In this document: positions 6,585 to 16,467 of the stretch, piece after piece
Layout: the number at the start of each line of letters is the position of its first letter
How positions within the stretch are numbered: the stretch's first letter is position 1
Assembly: GCF_945956965.1 (NCBI RefSeq)
Contig: NZ_CAMFJS010000004.1
Location: 1 to 64,000 of the forward strand
Direction: 5' to 3'
Origin: an uncultured Roseateles sp.
GTDB taxonomy: Bacteria; Pseudomonadota; Gammaproteobacteria; Burkholderiales; Burkholderiaceae_C
Length of the DNA: 64,000 nt
Program-made: the position numbers and the translations under genes
The notes under the pieces: generated by a model
Seen by the model: only the letters and a program-made list of their open reading frames with translations
The model's database searches: none
Told to the model about the DNA's origin: nothing

Positions 6585-9500
6585 ATGACTAGCGCCGCTT
6601 CCTCGTCCTGCGTCCCTCCAGTCGACCGCTGGCAATTCTGGATCGACCGGGGCGGCACTTTCACCGACCTGGTGGGGCGTGCGCCGGGCGGTGAATTGCA
6701 TACGCTCAAGCTGCTGTCGGAAAACCCCGAGCAGTACCGCGATGCGGCGGTGGAAGGCATGCGCCGCTTGCTGGGTTTGCAGGCCGGGGAGTTGATCACG
6801 CCCGAGCGGGTGGAGTGCGTGAAGATGGGCACCACGGTGGCGACCAATGCCTTGCTGGAGCGCAAGGGCGAGCCCACCTTGCTGGTGACGACGCGGGGCT
6901 TTCGCGATGCGCTGCGCATTGCCACCCAGGCGCGGCCCAAGCTGTTTGAGCGCCACATCGTGCTGCCCGAGCTGCTGTACAGCCGCGTGATTGAGGCGCA
7001 GGAGCGCCTGGGCGCGGCGGGCGAGTTGGTGACGCCGCTGGATGAGGCTGCCTTGCGTGTGGCGTTGCAAGCGGCGTTTGACGCCGGCCTGCGCGCCTGC
7101 GCCATCGTCTTCATGCATGCCTACCGCTTCCCAGCGCATGAGTTGCGCGCCGAGGCCTTGGCGCGGCAGATCGGTTTCACGCAGATTTCGGTTTCGCACC
7201 GGGTCAGCCCCATGATGAAGCTGGTGCCGCGCGGCGACACCACGGTGGTGGACGCCTACCTGTCACCCATCCTGCGCCGCTATGTGGAGCAGGTGGCAGC
7301 GCAAATGCCTGGTGTGCCGCTGTTCTTCATGCAAAGCTCAGGCGGCTTGACGGAGGCCAGCCGCTTCCAGGGCAAAGACGCGATTTTGTCCGGCCCGGCG
7401 GGTGGCATTGTCGGCATGGTGCGCACCGCACAATTGGCGGGTTATGACAAGGTGATCGGCTTCGATATGGGCGGCACCTCCACCGATGTCAGCCACTTTG
7501 CGGCCGACCCCGCCGCGCCGCCCGGCGCCAGCCCCAGCTACGAGCGCGCTTTCGACACCGAGGTGGCGGGCGTGCGCATGCGCGCGCCGATGATGAGCAT
7601 CCACACCGTTGCGGCGGGTGGCGGCTCCATCGTGCGCTTTGACGGAGCGCGCCTGCGCGTGGGGCCGGAGTCCGCTGGTGCCAACCCTGGCCCGGCCTGC
7701 TACCGGCGCGGTGGGCCGCTGACCACCACCGATGCGAATGTGCTGCTGGGGCGCATTCAGCCTGAGTTCTTCCCGCATCTGTTTGGGCCGCGGGGCGACC
7801 AGCCTTTGGACCTGGCCGCTGCGCAGGCCGGCTTTGCCGACTTGGCGCAGCGCATGACTGCGGCGGCCGCCAAGCCCATCAGCGCGGAAGAAGTGGCCAG
7901 CGGCGCCTTGCAGATTGCCGTGGGCAGCATGGCCGATGCGATCAAGAAAATTTCGGTGGCGCGTGGTTACGACGTGACTCAGTACACCTTGCAGTCTTTC
8001 GGCGGCGCCGGCGGCCAGGCAGCTTGCCGGGTGGCTGATGCGCTGGGCGTCAGCCGTGTCTTGGCGCATCCGCTGGCGGGGGTGTTGAGCGCTTACGGCA
8101 TGGGGCTGGCCGATCAGCTGGCTCTGCGCGAGGCTTCGCTGGAGCTGGCGCTGGACGCGCCGGGCCTGCGCTCCGCGCGGGCCTTGGGCCAGCAATTGGT
8201 GGCCGCTGCTGCGGCCGAGCTGCAAGCGCAAGGCATTGCCGCCAGCGTGCTGCAAAGCCAAGTTCGGCTGCAAGTGCGCTACCAGGGCACCGACACGGCG
8301 CTGGCTTGCGCGTTGCCGCCTGAGCTGGGTGATTCGGGGGACGATGGTGAAGCCGAGGCCCTGGCGCAAATCCGCGCCACTTTTGAGCAAGCCTATGCCC
8401 AGCGCTTTGCCTTCCTGATGGCCGGTCGGGCGCTGGTGATTGAAGCGGTGGCGGTGGAATGTGTGGCCGCCGGCGCATCGGTGGCTACGCCGACTGATTC
8501 GGCCTCGACGCTGAGCGAGCATCAGCCCGAGCCCAGCGCCCAGCTGCGCATGTATTGCCCGGCCGATGATGCCGGGCCGGCCGGCTGGCGCGCCGCCGCG
8601 CTCTACCGGCGCGAGCTGCTGCAGCCGGGGGCTTGCATCGCCGGCCCGGCCATCTTGGCCGAGCGCAATGCCACCACGGTGGTGGACCCCGGCTGGCAGG
8701 CGCGGCTGAAGGCCGATGGCTGCATCGAACTGCTGCGCGTTTTGCCGCGCCCCAGCCGCCATGCGCTTGGCACGCAGGTGGACCCGGTGCTGCTGGAGGT
8801 GTTCAACAACTTGTTCATGAACATCGCCGAGCAGATGGGGTTGCGCCTGCAGAACACCGCTTACTCAGTCAATATCAAGGAGCGGCTGGACTTCTCTTGC
8901 GCGCTCTTCAATGCCGAGGGCGAGTTGATTGCCAATGCCCCGCATATGCCGGTGCATCTGGGCTCGATGAGCGAGTCCATCCGCAGCGTGATCGAGCGCA
9001 ACCCGCAGATGCAGGCGGGCGATGTTTATGTGCTCAACGATCCCTATCACGGCGGCACCCATTTGCCGGATATCACCGTGGTCACGCCAGTGTTCCTGGC
9101 GCAGCGCGAGCGGCCTGATTTCTACGTGGCCTCGCGCGGCCACCATGCCGATATCGGCGGCATCAGCCCTGGTTCCATGCCACCCTTCTCGCGCCACATT
9201 GATGAAGAAGGCGTGCTGATCGACAACTTCAAGCTGGTGGCGGCTGGAGTTTTGCGGGAAGCGGAGATGCTGGCGCTGCTGGGCAGCGGCAGCCACCCTG
9301 CGCGCAACCCGGCGCAGAACATGGCCGATCTGCGGGCCCAGATCGCCGCCAACGAGAAGGGCGCGCAAGAACTCAAGGCCATGGTGGCGCAGTACGGCCA
9401 GGCCACCGTGGCCGCCTATATGCAGCATGTGCAAGACAATGCCGAGGCCTCGGTGCGCCGCGCCATTGGCTCGCTCAAGGACGGCAGCTTCTGCCTGGCC

Positions 9501-10367
9501 CTGGACAACGGCGCGCAGATCCAGGCGGCGCTGCGGGTGGATGCGCAGGCGCGCAGCGCGGTGATCGATTTCACCGGCACCAGCCCCCAACAGTTAACGA
9601 ACAACTTCAACGCACCCAAAGCCATCACCATGGCGGCGGTGCTTTATGTGTTCCGCACCCTGGTGGACGACCAAATTCCGCTCAACGCCGGCTGCCTCAA
9701 GCCGCTGCAAGTGATCGTGCCGGCGGGCTGCATGTTGAACCCGAACCCGCCGGCTGCCGTGGTGGCCGGCAATGTGGAAACCTCCTCTTGCGTCACCAAC
9801 GCGCTGTACGGCGCCTTGGGCGTGATGGCGGCCAGCCAATGCACGATGAATAACTTCACCTTTGGTGATGCCACCCATCAGTATTACGAAACCATATCGG
9901 GCGGCTCTGGCGCAGGCTGGGTCAGCAGCGCAGGCCAAGAAGAGGGCAATCCGCAGGGCTTCGCCGGCACCAGCGTTGTGCAAACCCATATGACCAACTC
10001 GCGCCTCACCGACCCCGAGGTGCTGGAGTTCCGCTTCCCAGTGCGGCTGGAGTCTTACGAAATCGTCCCTAACACCGGCGGGCCCGGGCGCTGGCCGGGC
10101 GGCAATGGCGGCCTGCGCCGGGTGCGCTTCTTGGCGCCGATGACCGCCTCCATCCTCAGCAACGGCCGCCTGGCAGGCGCATTCGGCATTGCCGGCGGCG
10201 CGGCCGGCAGCGTTGGCGCCAACTGGGTGGAGCGGGGCGACGGCAGCATCGAGCCCCTGGGCCACCTCGGCCAGGTGGCGATGCAGCCGGGCGATGTGTT
10301 TGCGATTCAGACGCCGGGCGGCGGTGGCTGCGGTTTGCCTGTTGGGTCGTTAGGCAAAACGGCCTGA
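6585..10367 (+). CDS. 5-oxoprolinase / hydantoinase A+B fusion
   Basis: Enzymes of this family use ATP to open 5-oxoproline to glutamate, or related hydantoin rings. The 1260-residue length and domain order match single-chain 5-oxoprolinases. An N-terminal hydantoinase A/oxoprolinase part has the actin-like nucleotide motif '[10 protein letters not shown]' near residue 23 and '[12 protein letters not shown]' at about 298. A C-terminal hydantoinase B part begins near '[20 protein letters not shown]' (about 730). In many bacteria the two parts are separate genes; here they are one chain. No transporter or other pathway gene is adjacent, so the exact substrate is uncertain. No strong ribosome-binding site is visible before the ATG at 6585. 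Confidence 0.92.
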   Translation: MTSAASSSCVPPVDRWQFWIDRGGTFTDLVGRAPGGELHTLKLLSENPEQYRDAAVEGMRRLLGLQAGELITPERVECVKMGTTVATNALLERKGEPTLLVTTRGFRDALRIATQARPKLFERHIVLPELLYSRVIEAQERLGAAGELVTPLDEAALRVALQAAFDAGLRACAIVFMHAYRFPAHELRAEALARQIGFTQISVSHRVSPMMKLVPRGDTTVVDAYLSPILRRYVEQVAAQMPGVPLFFMQSSGGLTEASRFQGKDAILSGPAGGIVGMVRTAQLAGYDKVIGFDMGGTSTDVSHFAADPAAPPGASPSYERAFDTEVAGVRMRAPMMSIHTVAAGGGSIVRFDGARLRVGPESAGANPGPACYRRGGPLTTTDANVLLGRIQPEFFPHLFGPRGDQPLDLAAAQAGFADLAQRMTAAAAKPISAEEVASGALQIAVGSMADAIKKISVARGYDVTQYTLQSFGGAGGQAACRVADALGVSRVLAHPLAGVLSAYGMGLADQLALREASLELALDAPGLRSARALGQQLVAAAAAELQAQGIAASVLQSQVRLQVRYQGTDTALACALPPELGDSGDDGEAEALAQIRATFEQAYAQRFAFLMAGRALVIEAVAVECVAAGASVATPTDSASTLSEHQPEPSAQLRMYCPADDAGPAGWRAAALYRRELLQPGACIAGPAILAERNATTVVDPGWQARLKADGCIELLRVLPRPSRHALGTQVDPVLLEVFNNLFMNIAEQMGLRLQNTAYSVNIKERLDFSCALFNAEGELIANAPHMPVHLGSMSESIRSVIERNPQMQAGDVYVLNDPYHGGTHLPDITVVTPVFLAQRERPDFYVASRGHHADIGGISPGSMPPFSRHIDEEGVLIDNFKLVAAGVLREAEMLALLGSGSHPARNPAQNMADLRAQIAANEKGAQELKAMVAQYGQATVAAYMQHVQDNAEASVRRAIGSLKDGSFCLALDNGAQIQAALRVDAQARSAVIDFTGTSPQQLTNNFNAPKAITMAAVLYVFRTLVDDQIPLNAGCLKPLQVIVPAGCMLNPNPPAAVVAGNVETSSCVTNALYGALGVMAASQCTMNNFTFGDATHQYYETISGGSGAGWVSSAGQEEGNPQGFAGTSVVQTHMTNSRLTDPEVLEFRFPVRLESYEIVPNTGGPGRWPGGNGGLRRVRFLAPMTASILSNGRLAGAFGIAGGAAGSVGANWVERGDGSIEPLGHLGQVAMQPGDVFAIQTPGGGGCGLPVGSLGKTA

Positions 10368-10564
10368 TTCGGGCCGCCTACCCAGCTCGGGGGGGTGCTG
10401 ATCAGGCTGCGCTGAATTGTCATGATGGCTGGTTAAAGTGTCATATTCCCCGGGGTTCGGGGGCGGTCAATCCACTATTGATACGGCAAATTGCTGTGAC
10501 ATAGTGGCCGCTCGCTCCGCGCCCGCACTCGTGCGGCCCGGACCCGCCAGATCATCAAAACCCT

Positions 10565-11035
10565 ATGGATTCAAGTCGCCACTTCGCCGCACGCCCTTTT
10601 CCTGCCCAGCCCCGCGCCGCAAGCGCCCGCCGTTTTTCGGGCGGCTTCACCTTGCTGGAATTGTTGGTGGTGATGGTCATCATCGGCCTGCTGGCGGGTT
10701 ATGTGGGGCCGAAGTTTTTTGGCCAGATCGGCAAGTCCGAGGTCAAGGCGACGCGGGCGCAGATTGATGGCTTGCAGAAGTCACTCGACCAGTACCGGCT
10801 CGATGTGGGCCGCTACCCCACGACCGAGCAAGGCCTGGCCGTGCTGGTCGACAAGCCGGCCGATGAGCCGCGCTGGGCCGGCCCTTATCTGAGCAAGGCC
10901 TTGCCCAAAGACCCCTGGCATAACGACTACCAGTACCGCTCGCCCGGTGAGCATGGCGATTACGACTTGTATTCCTTCGGCCGCGACGGCCGGCCAGGCG
11001 GCGAGGGCGAAGACGCCGATGTGACGAGCTGGTAG
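10565..11035 (+). CDS. gspG: Type II secretion major pseudopilin GspG
   Basis: GspG is the main subunit of the short periplasmic pseudopilus that drives substrates through the secretin. This 156-residue protein has the prepilin site 'GGFTLLELLVVMVIIGLLAGYV', with Phe at +1 and Glu at +5 of the mature form. The GspG body follows, with 'YRLDVGRYPTTEQGL' and 'DPWHNDYQYRSPGEHGDYDLYSFG', typical of the Ca-binding C-terminal region. The leader before the cleavage site is long (about 26 residues), so an internal start is possible, but no better ATG exists. It is the first gene of the secretion cluster. Confidence 0.95.
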   Translation: MDSSRHFAARPFPAQPRAASARRFSGGFTLLELLVVMVIIGLLAGYVGPKFFGQIGKSEVKATRAQIDGLQKSLDQYRLDVGRYPTTEQGLAVLVDKPADEPRWAGPYLSKALPKDPWHNDYQYRSPGEHGDYDLYSFGRDGRPGGEGEDADVTSW

Positions 11036-11105
11036 CAGGCCGCTGGCCCGCTTCCCTCACTCGCTGCCTGTCTCCCCATCGCCCGTCGTCGCTTCTCGCC
11101 TCTTC

Positions 11106-12311
11106 ATGCCCAGCTATCTGACTCGTGTCTTTGACGCCCAGGCCGGCGTGCGGACGCAGCGCGTGGATGCGCCCGACCGCCAATCGGTGGCGGCCGTCTT
11201 GGGCGTGGCGCCCCAGCATGTGCTGGAGGTGCAGGAGCTGGGCGCCGAAACGGGCGCTGGCGCGGCCACTTCGGCACGCGGCCGCAAACGATTCCCCCTG
11301 CAGCTGTTCAGCCAGGAATTGGCCGTTTTGCTGGATGCCGGCATTGCGCTGCTGGAAGCCCTCAACACCTTGCGCGAAAAAGAGGCCAGCGAGTCGGTGC
11401 GCCAAGCCCTCAATGCGGTGATCGCCAGTGTGGAGCAGGGCCAGCCTCTGTCCACCGCCATGCGAGCCCAGCCCCAGGCGTTCGATGAGTTGGTGTGCGC
11501 CATCGTGGCCGCCAATGAGCGCACCGGCCAGCTCAGCGTCGCCCTGGCTCAGCATGCCAAATACCTGGCCTGGGTGGACGGCTTGCGGGCGCGCCTGATC
11601 GCCGCCTGCGTCTACCCGGTGATGCTGCTCAGCGTGGGCGGCGCCGTGATCATGTTCTTGCTGCTCTTCGTACTGCCGCGTTTTGCCGGCATTCTGGACG
11701 GCCTGAACAGCGATCTTCCCTGGGCCTCCAAGGTCTTGATTCAGTTCGGCAGCACCGCCGGCCAGCATCCCGGCCTGGTGCTGGGCGGCCTGGCCCTGCT
11801 GCTCTTGGCGGGCTATGCCTTGTGGATGAATGCGGCCTTGCGCCTGCGTGTGCAGGCCGCGCTGTGGACCATGCCGGGCCTGGGCCCCAAGCTGCGCGTG
11901 CTGGCGCTGGCGCGGCTCTACCGCAGCTTGGCCATGCTGCTGGCCTCGGGCGTGCCGGTGCTGGCGGCATTGCGCATCGTGCAAGACGTGGTGGCCGCGC
12001 CCTGGCGCCCGGCCGTGGCGGCTGCGGCCGCGCAGATCGAAAACGGCCAGCGCTTGTCTGAAGCGTTGGAGTCGCAAGACCTGGCCACGCCGGTGGCGCG
12101 CCGCATGGTACGGGTGGGTGAGCGCAGCGGCGAGGTGCCGGCCATGCTGGAACGCGCCGCCGCCTTTCACGACGAAGAAGCCGCCCGCCTGACGGAGCTG
12201 CTGACGCGCGCCATCAACCCGGCGCTGATGTTGATCATGGGGGTGTTGATTGGCGGAATCATTGTGTTGATGTACTTGCCGATTTTTCAGCTGGTGGAGC
12301 AGGTGCAATGA
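11106..12311 (+). CDS. gspF: Type II secretion inner-membrane platform protein GspF
   Basis: GspF is the polytopic platform protein that couples the ATPase to pseudopilus assembly. The 401 residues match the family length. Two T2SSF repeats are visible, beginning at 'FPLQLFSQELAVLLDAGIALLEAL' and 'LARLYRSLAMLLASGVPVLAAL'. Hydrophobic segments occur around 'YPVMLLSVGGAVIMFLLLFVLP', 'LVLGGLALLLLAGYAL' and the C-terminal 'PALMLIMGVLIGGIIVLMYLPIF'. The stop codon overlaps the next ATG in an ATGA at 12308-12311, so translation is coupled to gspE. Confidence 0.95.
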   Translation: MPSYLTRVFDAQAGVRTQRVDAPDRQSVAAVLGVAPQHVLEVQELGAETGAGAATSARGRKRFPLQLFSQELAVLLDAGIALLEALNTLREKEASESVRQALNAVIASVEQGQPLSTAMRAQPQAFDELVCAIVAANERTGQLSVALAQHAKYLAWVDGLRARLIAACVYPVMLLSVGGAVIMFLLLFVLPRFAGILDGLNSDLPWASKVLIQFGSTAGQHPGLVLGGLALLLLAGYALWMNAALRLRVQAALWTMPGLGPKLRVLALARLYRSLAMLLASGVPVLAALRIVQDVVAAPWRPAVAAAAAQIENGQRLSEALESQDLATPVARRMVRVGERSGEVPAMLERAAAFHDEEAARLTELLTRAINPALMLIMGVLIGGIIVLMYLPIFQLVEQVQ

Positions 12312-13852
12312 GCGGCGAATTGGAAAGCAAGGTCTCTTTGCAAGACTGGCTGCCTCACGAGCAAGGCCCCTGGCATCTGGACTTCGAAGCCTGGCCGCAA
12401 GCTCAGGCGCAGCGCTGGCGTGCCGTCTTGGCCGTGGGGGCGAACGGCCGCAAGATGCTTTTGGGCGAGCGTGAGCAAGACGCCATGCTGCTGCAAACGG
12501 TGGAAGCGCGCTTGCAAAGCCCCGTGCGCTGGCTGCGCTGCGATGCGGCCGCCGTCACGCATTGGCTGGGCGCGGGCGAGGCGGATTTCCGCGCCTTGTC
12601 CGATGTGGAAGAAGCGGTGGTGGCGGGCGAAGCCGCCGGCGGCGCGGAGGAACTCTCCGCCCTGGTGATGTCCGAACAGGCCAGCCCGGTGGTGCGCCTG
12701 CTCAACGCCACGCTTTACGACGCTTTGCAAGACGGCGCCAGCGATGTGCACATCGAATGCACCTTGCGCGGCGCGGTGATCCGCTTTCGGGTGGACGGCG
12801 TGATGTCCATGGTGCGCACGGTGGAAGGCGCGGCGGTGGCCGAGCAGCTGGTGTCGCGCCTGAAGGTGATGTCTGAGCTGGACATCGGCGAGCGCCGCCT
12901 GCCGCAAGACGGCCGCTTCAAGCTGCGGGTGCAGGGGCGCGAGGTGGACTTCCGCCTGTCCATCATGCCCAGCGTCTTCGGCGAAGACGCGGTGGTGCGG
13001 GTGCTGGACCGCGCCCGCATCGAGCAAACCGGTGGCGCGCTGACCCTGGATGCCCTGGGCTTCCAGCCCGATGAACGCGCCGCCATCCGCGCCCAAGCGC
13101 GTCAGCCCCACGGCATGTTGCTGGTCACCGGCCCCACCGGCAGCGGCAAGACGACCACGCTCTACGCCACCTTGGCCGAGATCCACACCGGCACCGACAA
13201 GATCATCACCATCGAAGACCCGGTGGAATACCAGTTAGCCGGCGTGGTGCAGATCCCCGTCAACGAGAAGAAGGGCCTGACCTTCTCGCGCGGCCTGCGC
13301 TCCATCTTGCGCCACGACCCCGACCGGGTGATGGTGGGCGAGATTCGTGACGCCGAAACCGCGCAGATTGCGGTGCAGGCGGCTTTGACGGGCCACTTGG
13401 TTTTTTCCACCGTGCACGCCAATAACGCCTTCGATGTGATTGGCCGTTTCATGCACATGGGCCTGGACCTCTACAACGTGGTCTCAGCCCTGAACGCCGT
13501 GCTGGCGCAGCGCCTGGTGCGCCTGACCTGCAAGCATTGCGCGCAGCCCCATTTTCCAGATGCCGCCGTGCTGGCGCGTTATGGATTGGCTGAGGGCGAG
13601 CACAGCTTTTTGAAGGGCGAGGGCTGCGGCCATTGCCGTGGCACCGGCTACCGCGGCCGCCGCGCCGTGGCGGAGCTGCTCAAACTCGACGACGGCCTGC
13701 GCGACCTGATCGCCGCGCGCGCGCCGATGTCTCAAATCAAGGAGGCCGCGCGCTCACGCGGCATGAAGCCATTGCGTGTGATGACCTTGCAAGCCGTTTG
13801 CCGTGGCGAAACCACTTTCGAGGAGCTGGAACGTGTCACCCTCGATGAGTAG
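12308..13852 (+). CDS. gspE: Type II secretion ATPase GspE
   Basis: GspE hydrolyses ATP at the cytoplasmic face to power pseudopilus growth. The 514-residue protein has an N-terminal domain, Walker A 'GPTGSGKTTTLYATL' (about residue 275), the Asp box 'IITIEDPVEYQ', Walker B 'RHDPDRVMVGEIRDAETAQ' and the His-box region 'GHLVFSTVHANNA'. A zinc-binding tetracysteine segment follows ('CKHC' and 'CGHC'), as in canonical GspE/PilB proteins. It overlaps gspF by ATGA at its start and the next gene by 8 bases at its end. Confidence 0.96.
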   Translation: MSGELESKVSLQDWLPHEQGPWHLDFEAWPQAQAQRWRAVLAVGANGRKMLLGEREQDAMLLQTVEARLQSPVRWLRCDAAAVTHWLGAGEADFRALSDVEEAVVAGEAAGGAEELSALVMSEQASPVVRLLNATLYDALQDGASDVHIECTLRGAVIRFRVDGVMSMVRTVEGAAVAEQLVSRLKVMSELDIGERRLPQDGRFKLRVQGREVDFRLSIMPSVFGEDAVVRVLDRARIEQTGGALTLDALGFQPDERAAIRAQARQPHGMLLVTGPTGSGKTTTLYATLAEIHTGTDKIITIEDPVEYQLAGVVQIPVNEKKGLTFSRGLRSILRHDPDRVMVGEIRDAETAQIAVQAALTGHLVFSTVHANNAFDVIGRFMHMGLDLYNVVSALNAVLAQRLVRLTCKHCAQPHFPDAAVLARYGLAEGEHSFLKGEGCGHCRGTGYRGRRAVAELLKLDDGLRDLIAARAPMSQIKEAARSRGMKPLRVMTLQAVCRGETTFEELERVTLDE

Positions 13853-15305
13853 CCCACAGAACCTTGGCGCCGGCTGGTCGCACTGGCGAATGCGCATTGC
13901 CGCCCGCCTGCAGCGCCAGGCCCAGCCGCTCTTTCTGACGGCCGAGGGCCTGCGCCCATTGCTGGACGGCGCCAATAGCCCACTGCGCACGGTGCAGGAA
14001 TGGGCCGAGGCCCATCGCGGCACGGCAGCGCGCTTGATCGTGTCGGCCCGCTTGCTGCATGAGCTGGTCTGCGAGCCCGGCCTGCCCTTGGCACAAGAGA
14101 CTGATTTGCAGGCCTATGGCCGCCAGCAGTTCAGCCATTACTTTGGTGCGGCGGCCAAGCAATGGCCGCTGGCGAGCTGGCGTTTGGATGCCCTGTCCGC
14201 GCATGGTGCGGAGCAAAGGGCTGAGCAATGCGGCCTGTCGGCCTTGCATGGCCTGGACTGGCCGGCCCTGCGCTTGATTTTTGAGGCCAATGAGGTGCAG
14301 CTGCGCCAGGTGCAACCGGCCTGGGCGCCGGTGCTGGCGCATGTGTTGGCCAGCGAACCTGTGTGGGCGGCCGCGCCGCAAGCCGGTCTGGCGTGGGTGG
14401 AGGGTCAGGTCTTGACCTGGCTGCAGCTGCGCGCCGGCCGGGTGCAGGCGCTGCGCCAACTGCGTCTGCCCGAAACTACTGTGGCGGCTTTGCACGAGAC
14501 CTTGGCCGAGTTGCGCAGCGGCTTTGCCGGCCCGGTGCTGGCGCTGGGCTTTGGCTTGAGCGCAGAGCCTGGTCAGGCCGATGCCGGTGCGAGCGAGGGC
14601 GTGCGCCTGTTGGGCCGTTTGACCGGCACGGCGCCGCAGGCCGAATGGTTTGCGCCGCCGCGCCAAGCGAGTACATCCGCCCCGGCTCCTGATTTTCTAG
14701 GCCCACGCCAGGTCTATTCCCGCCTGGCCTGGGGCTTGGCGCTGACCGCCGCTGTAGTGCTGGTAACGGCTGCAACGGGTCTGCTGCAAAGCCAGCAAGC
14801 CCGCGAGGACGCCCAAGCGCAGCAGCGCCGCCTGGCAGCGGAGTACAGCCGCTTGCGCGGCAGCAATGTGGCCCCAGTGGCCAAGCCCGTGGCGCGTGGC
14901 GCTGAGCAGGCCCAGCCCCTGCGCGCCGCGGCCGAAGTGCAAAAGCTGCTGCAGCTGGACTGGGAGCCCTTGCTGGCTAATGTGGAGCAAGCCGGCTTGA
15001 GCGGCAGCAGCGCCACAGCTAATGCCACAGCACCCGCGGCGCTGAGTTGGTTGGCCCTGGACATCAATGCCACGCGTGGCGACTTGCGCCTTGAAGGCTT
15101 GGCCGCCGACAAGCTCTTGCCGCTACAAGTGGCCGACCGCTTGAATGCCGCGCCGGGTTGGCGCGAGGTGATGCTGAGCCGTTTCCAGACCGCCGAGCAA
15201 GGCATGAGCGGCCAGCGCTTCGAGCTGAGCGCCAAGCTCCAGCCCGCTTTGCTGCAGCGTGAGCTGCCGGCGCTGGTGGCTGGCGCGGAGGGCAAGACGC
15301 CATGA
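13845..15305 (+). CDS. GspL/PilN-like inner-membrane assembly protein
   Basis: I place the start at ATG 13845 ('MSSPQNLGAGWSHW'), overlapping the gspE end by 8 bases. The ORF-track start at 13803 would lie deep inside gspE. The roughly 486-residue protein has a cytoplasmic region of about 285 residues, one membrane segment ('GLALTAAVVLVTAATGLL'), a short coiled-coil and a periplasmic domain ending near 'FELSAKLQP'. This is the topology of GspL or of fused PilM-PilN, and the position before a GspM/PilO-like gene agrees. Sequence similarity to canonical GspL is weak by eye, so the assignment rests mostly on topology and order. Its role would be to link GspE to the periplasmic parts. Confidence 0.7.
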   Translation: MSSPQNLGAGWSHWRMRIAARLQRQAQPLFLTAEGLRPLLDGANSPLRTVQEWAEAHRGTAARLIVSARLLHELVCEPGLPLAQETDLQAYGRQQFSHYFGAAAKQWPLASWRLDALSAHGAEQRAEQCGLSALHGLDWPALRLIFEANEVQLRQVQPAWAPVLAHVLASEPVWAAAPQAGLAWVEGQVLTWLQLRAGRVQALRQLRLPETTVAALHETLAELRSGFAGPVLALGFGLSAEPGQADAGASEGVRLLGRLTGTAPQAEWFAPPRQASTSAPAPDFLGPRQVYSRLAWGLALTAAVVLVTAATGLLQSQQAREDAQAQQRRLAAEYSRLRGSNVAPVAKPVARGAEQAQPLRAAAEVQKLLQLDWEPLLANVEQAGLSGSSATANATAPAALSWLALDINATRGDLRLEGLAADKLLPLQVADRLNAAPGWREVMLSRFQTAEQGMSGQRFELSAKLQPALLQRELPALVAGAEGKTP

Positions 15306-15913
15306 GCCGCTTTCAGAACTTCAAACTGGCCGATCTGCAGCGCGAGTTGCGCAGCCTCGGTGTGCCTGGCCTGCTGGCTGGGCTGGCCTTGTTGCTGGCG
15401 CTCGGCCTGGCGCTCTTGGCGCAGCGCTGGGACGCTCAGGCCGCGCAAGCCCAGGCCGATGCCGATCGCTTGCGCGGCCAGATCCGCTTGCTGCGCGCCG
15501 CCGGCCAGGCCCAATCGGCCGCACCTGCCACCAGCGCCCAGTGGCTGGCCGCCTTGCCGCCTGCGGCGGAGCGCCAGCAGCGCCTGGCCGATCTGCTGGA
15601 AATGGGTTTGCGCCTTGGCTTGGTGAGCGCCCGCACCGAACACCGGCTCAGCGTGGACGCGGCCTCGGGCCTGGAGCGCTTGCGCGTCACCATGCCACTG
15701 AGCGGCGGCTATGCCCAGCTGCGCCAGTACATCGGCGCCGCCTTGCTGCATGACCCGGCCCTCAGCCTGGACGGGCTCAAGCTGCGCCGCGCCTCGCCAC
15801 AGGCCGCCGAGGTAGAGGCGGAGCTGCAATGGTCGCTGCACGGCCGTGTGGCCTTGCCGGCGAAAGTGGCTGAGCCTGCCGCAACGCCAACGCGCGAAGG
15901 GGGCCGGCCATGA
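15302..15913 (+). CDS. GspM/PilO-like inner-membrane protein
   Basis: This 203-residue protein has a short cytoplasmic tail, one membrane segment ('GLLAGLALLLALGLALLAQ'), a coiled coil and a small periplasmic domain ('LRVTMPLSGGYAQLRQYIGAALL'). That layout is shared by GspM, PilO and MshJ. Those proteins dimerise with the GspL/PilN partner to form the periplasmic assembly platform. It is joined by ATGA overlaps to both neighbours (15302-15305 and 15910-15913), so it is part of the same translational unit. The assignment is by topology and position. Confidence 0.75.
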   Translation: MSRFQNFKLADLQRELRSLGVPGLLAGLALLLALGLALLAQRWDAQAAQAQADADRLRGQIRLLRAAGQAQSAAPATSAQWLAALPPAAERQQRLADLLEMGLRLGLVSARTEHRLSVDAASGLERLRVTMPLSGGYAQLRQYIGAALLHDPALSLDGLKLRRASPQAAEVEAELQWSLHGRVALPAKVAEPAATPTREGGRP

Positions 15914-16467
15914 CTGCCGTTCAAAAACGCCGTTATGGCTTGCTGGCCGCCTTGTTGCTGACCCTGTTCGCCACTTGGTGGGTAGCGGGTGAAGACGAGG
16001 AACAAGCGAGCGCCCTTGCGCAGCCCACGGCGGGCTCGCGCCGCGCCGCGCCGGCTGCAGTCTCAACGGCCGTCACCGCCAAGGCCCAAGTCGCTACATC
16101 GAACCAGCCCGCCGCAGCGGCCTTGGATTGGACTCCCGTGGCGCGCCAGCCTTGGGCCGAGACCAAGGACGCGCAGTTCGCTGCCTGGGCGCCACCCCCA
16201 CCACCGCCGCCGCCTCCGGCCGCCAAGGGGCCGGCCGTCGTCGCGCCGCCCGTGGCCCCGGCCTTCCCCTACCAGCTGATCGGCCGCCTGGTCGACGGCG
16301 GGCAGGCGCAGGGCTTTCTGTCCGGCCCCAACCGCAGCCTGGCCGTCAAGGCGGGCGATGTGGTGGACGGCCAGTGGCGCATCGATCAAGTCTCCGAGCA
16401 GGGCCTCAAGCTCACCTGGCTGCCGGCCCAGCTCACTCAAACCATTGCCTTTCGCCCCGCCTCATGA
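15910..16467 (+). CDS. GspC/PilP-like periplasmic linker protein
   Basis: The 185 residues comprise an N-terminal membrane segment ('YGLLAALLLTLFATWWVAG'), an Ala/Thr-rich linker, a polyproline run of ten residues and a C-terminal beta-rich domain ('PYQLIGRLVDGGQAQGFLSG' to 'LTWLPAQLTQTIAF'). The C-terminal part looks like the homology region of GspC or PilP/MshK, which connects the inner-membrane platform to the secretin. ATGA overlaps link it to both neighbours. The call combines topology, domain look and gene order; a specific family name is not certain. Confidence 0.72.
   Translation: MTAVQKRRYGLLAALLLTLFATWWVAGEDEEQASALAQPTAGSRRAAPAAVSTAVTAKAQVATSNQPAAAALDWTPVARQPWAETKDAQFAAWAPPPPPPPPPAAKGPAVVAPPVAPAFPYQLIGRLVDGGQAQGFLSGPNRSLAVKAGDVVDGQWRIDQVSEQGLKLTWLPAQLTQTIAFRPAS

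Noticed and set aside
6541-6585. Possible tRNA-like GTAGCTCAGCCGGG segment
   Set aside because: It has a D-arm-like GTAGCTCAG but no T-arm or acceptor stem within tRNA distance; it runs straight into the oxoprolinase start.
7338-8762. 474-aa minus-strand ORF inside the oxoprolinase gene
   Set aside because: It is an antisense shadow of a well-supported enzyme with a His/Gln/Arg-rich translation.
13803-13844. Upstream start of the GspL/PilN-like gene in the ORF track
   Set aside because: It would overlap gspE by 50 bases. The ATG at 13845 gives the short overlap seen throughout the operon.
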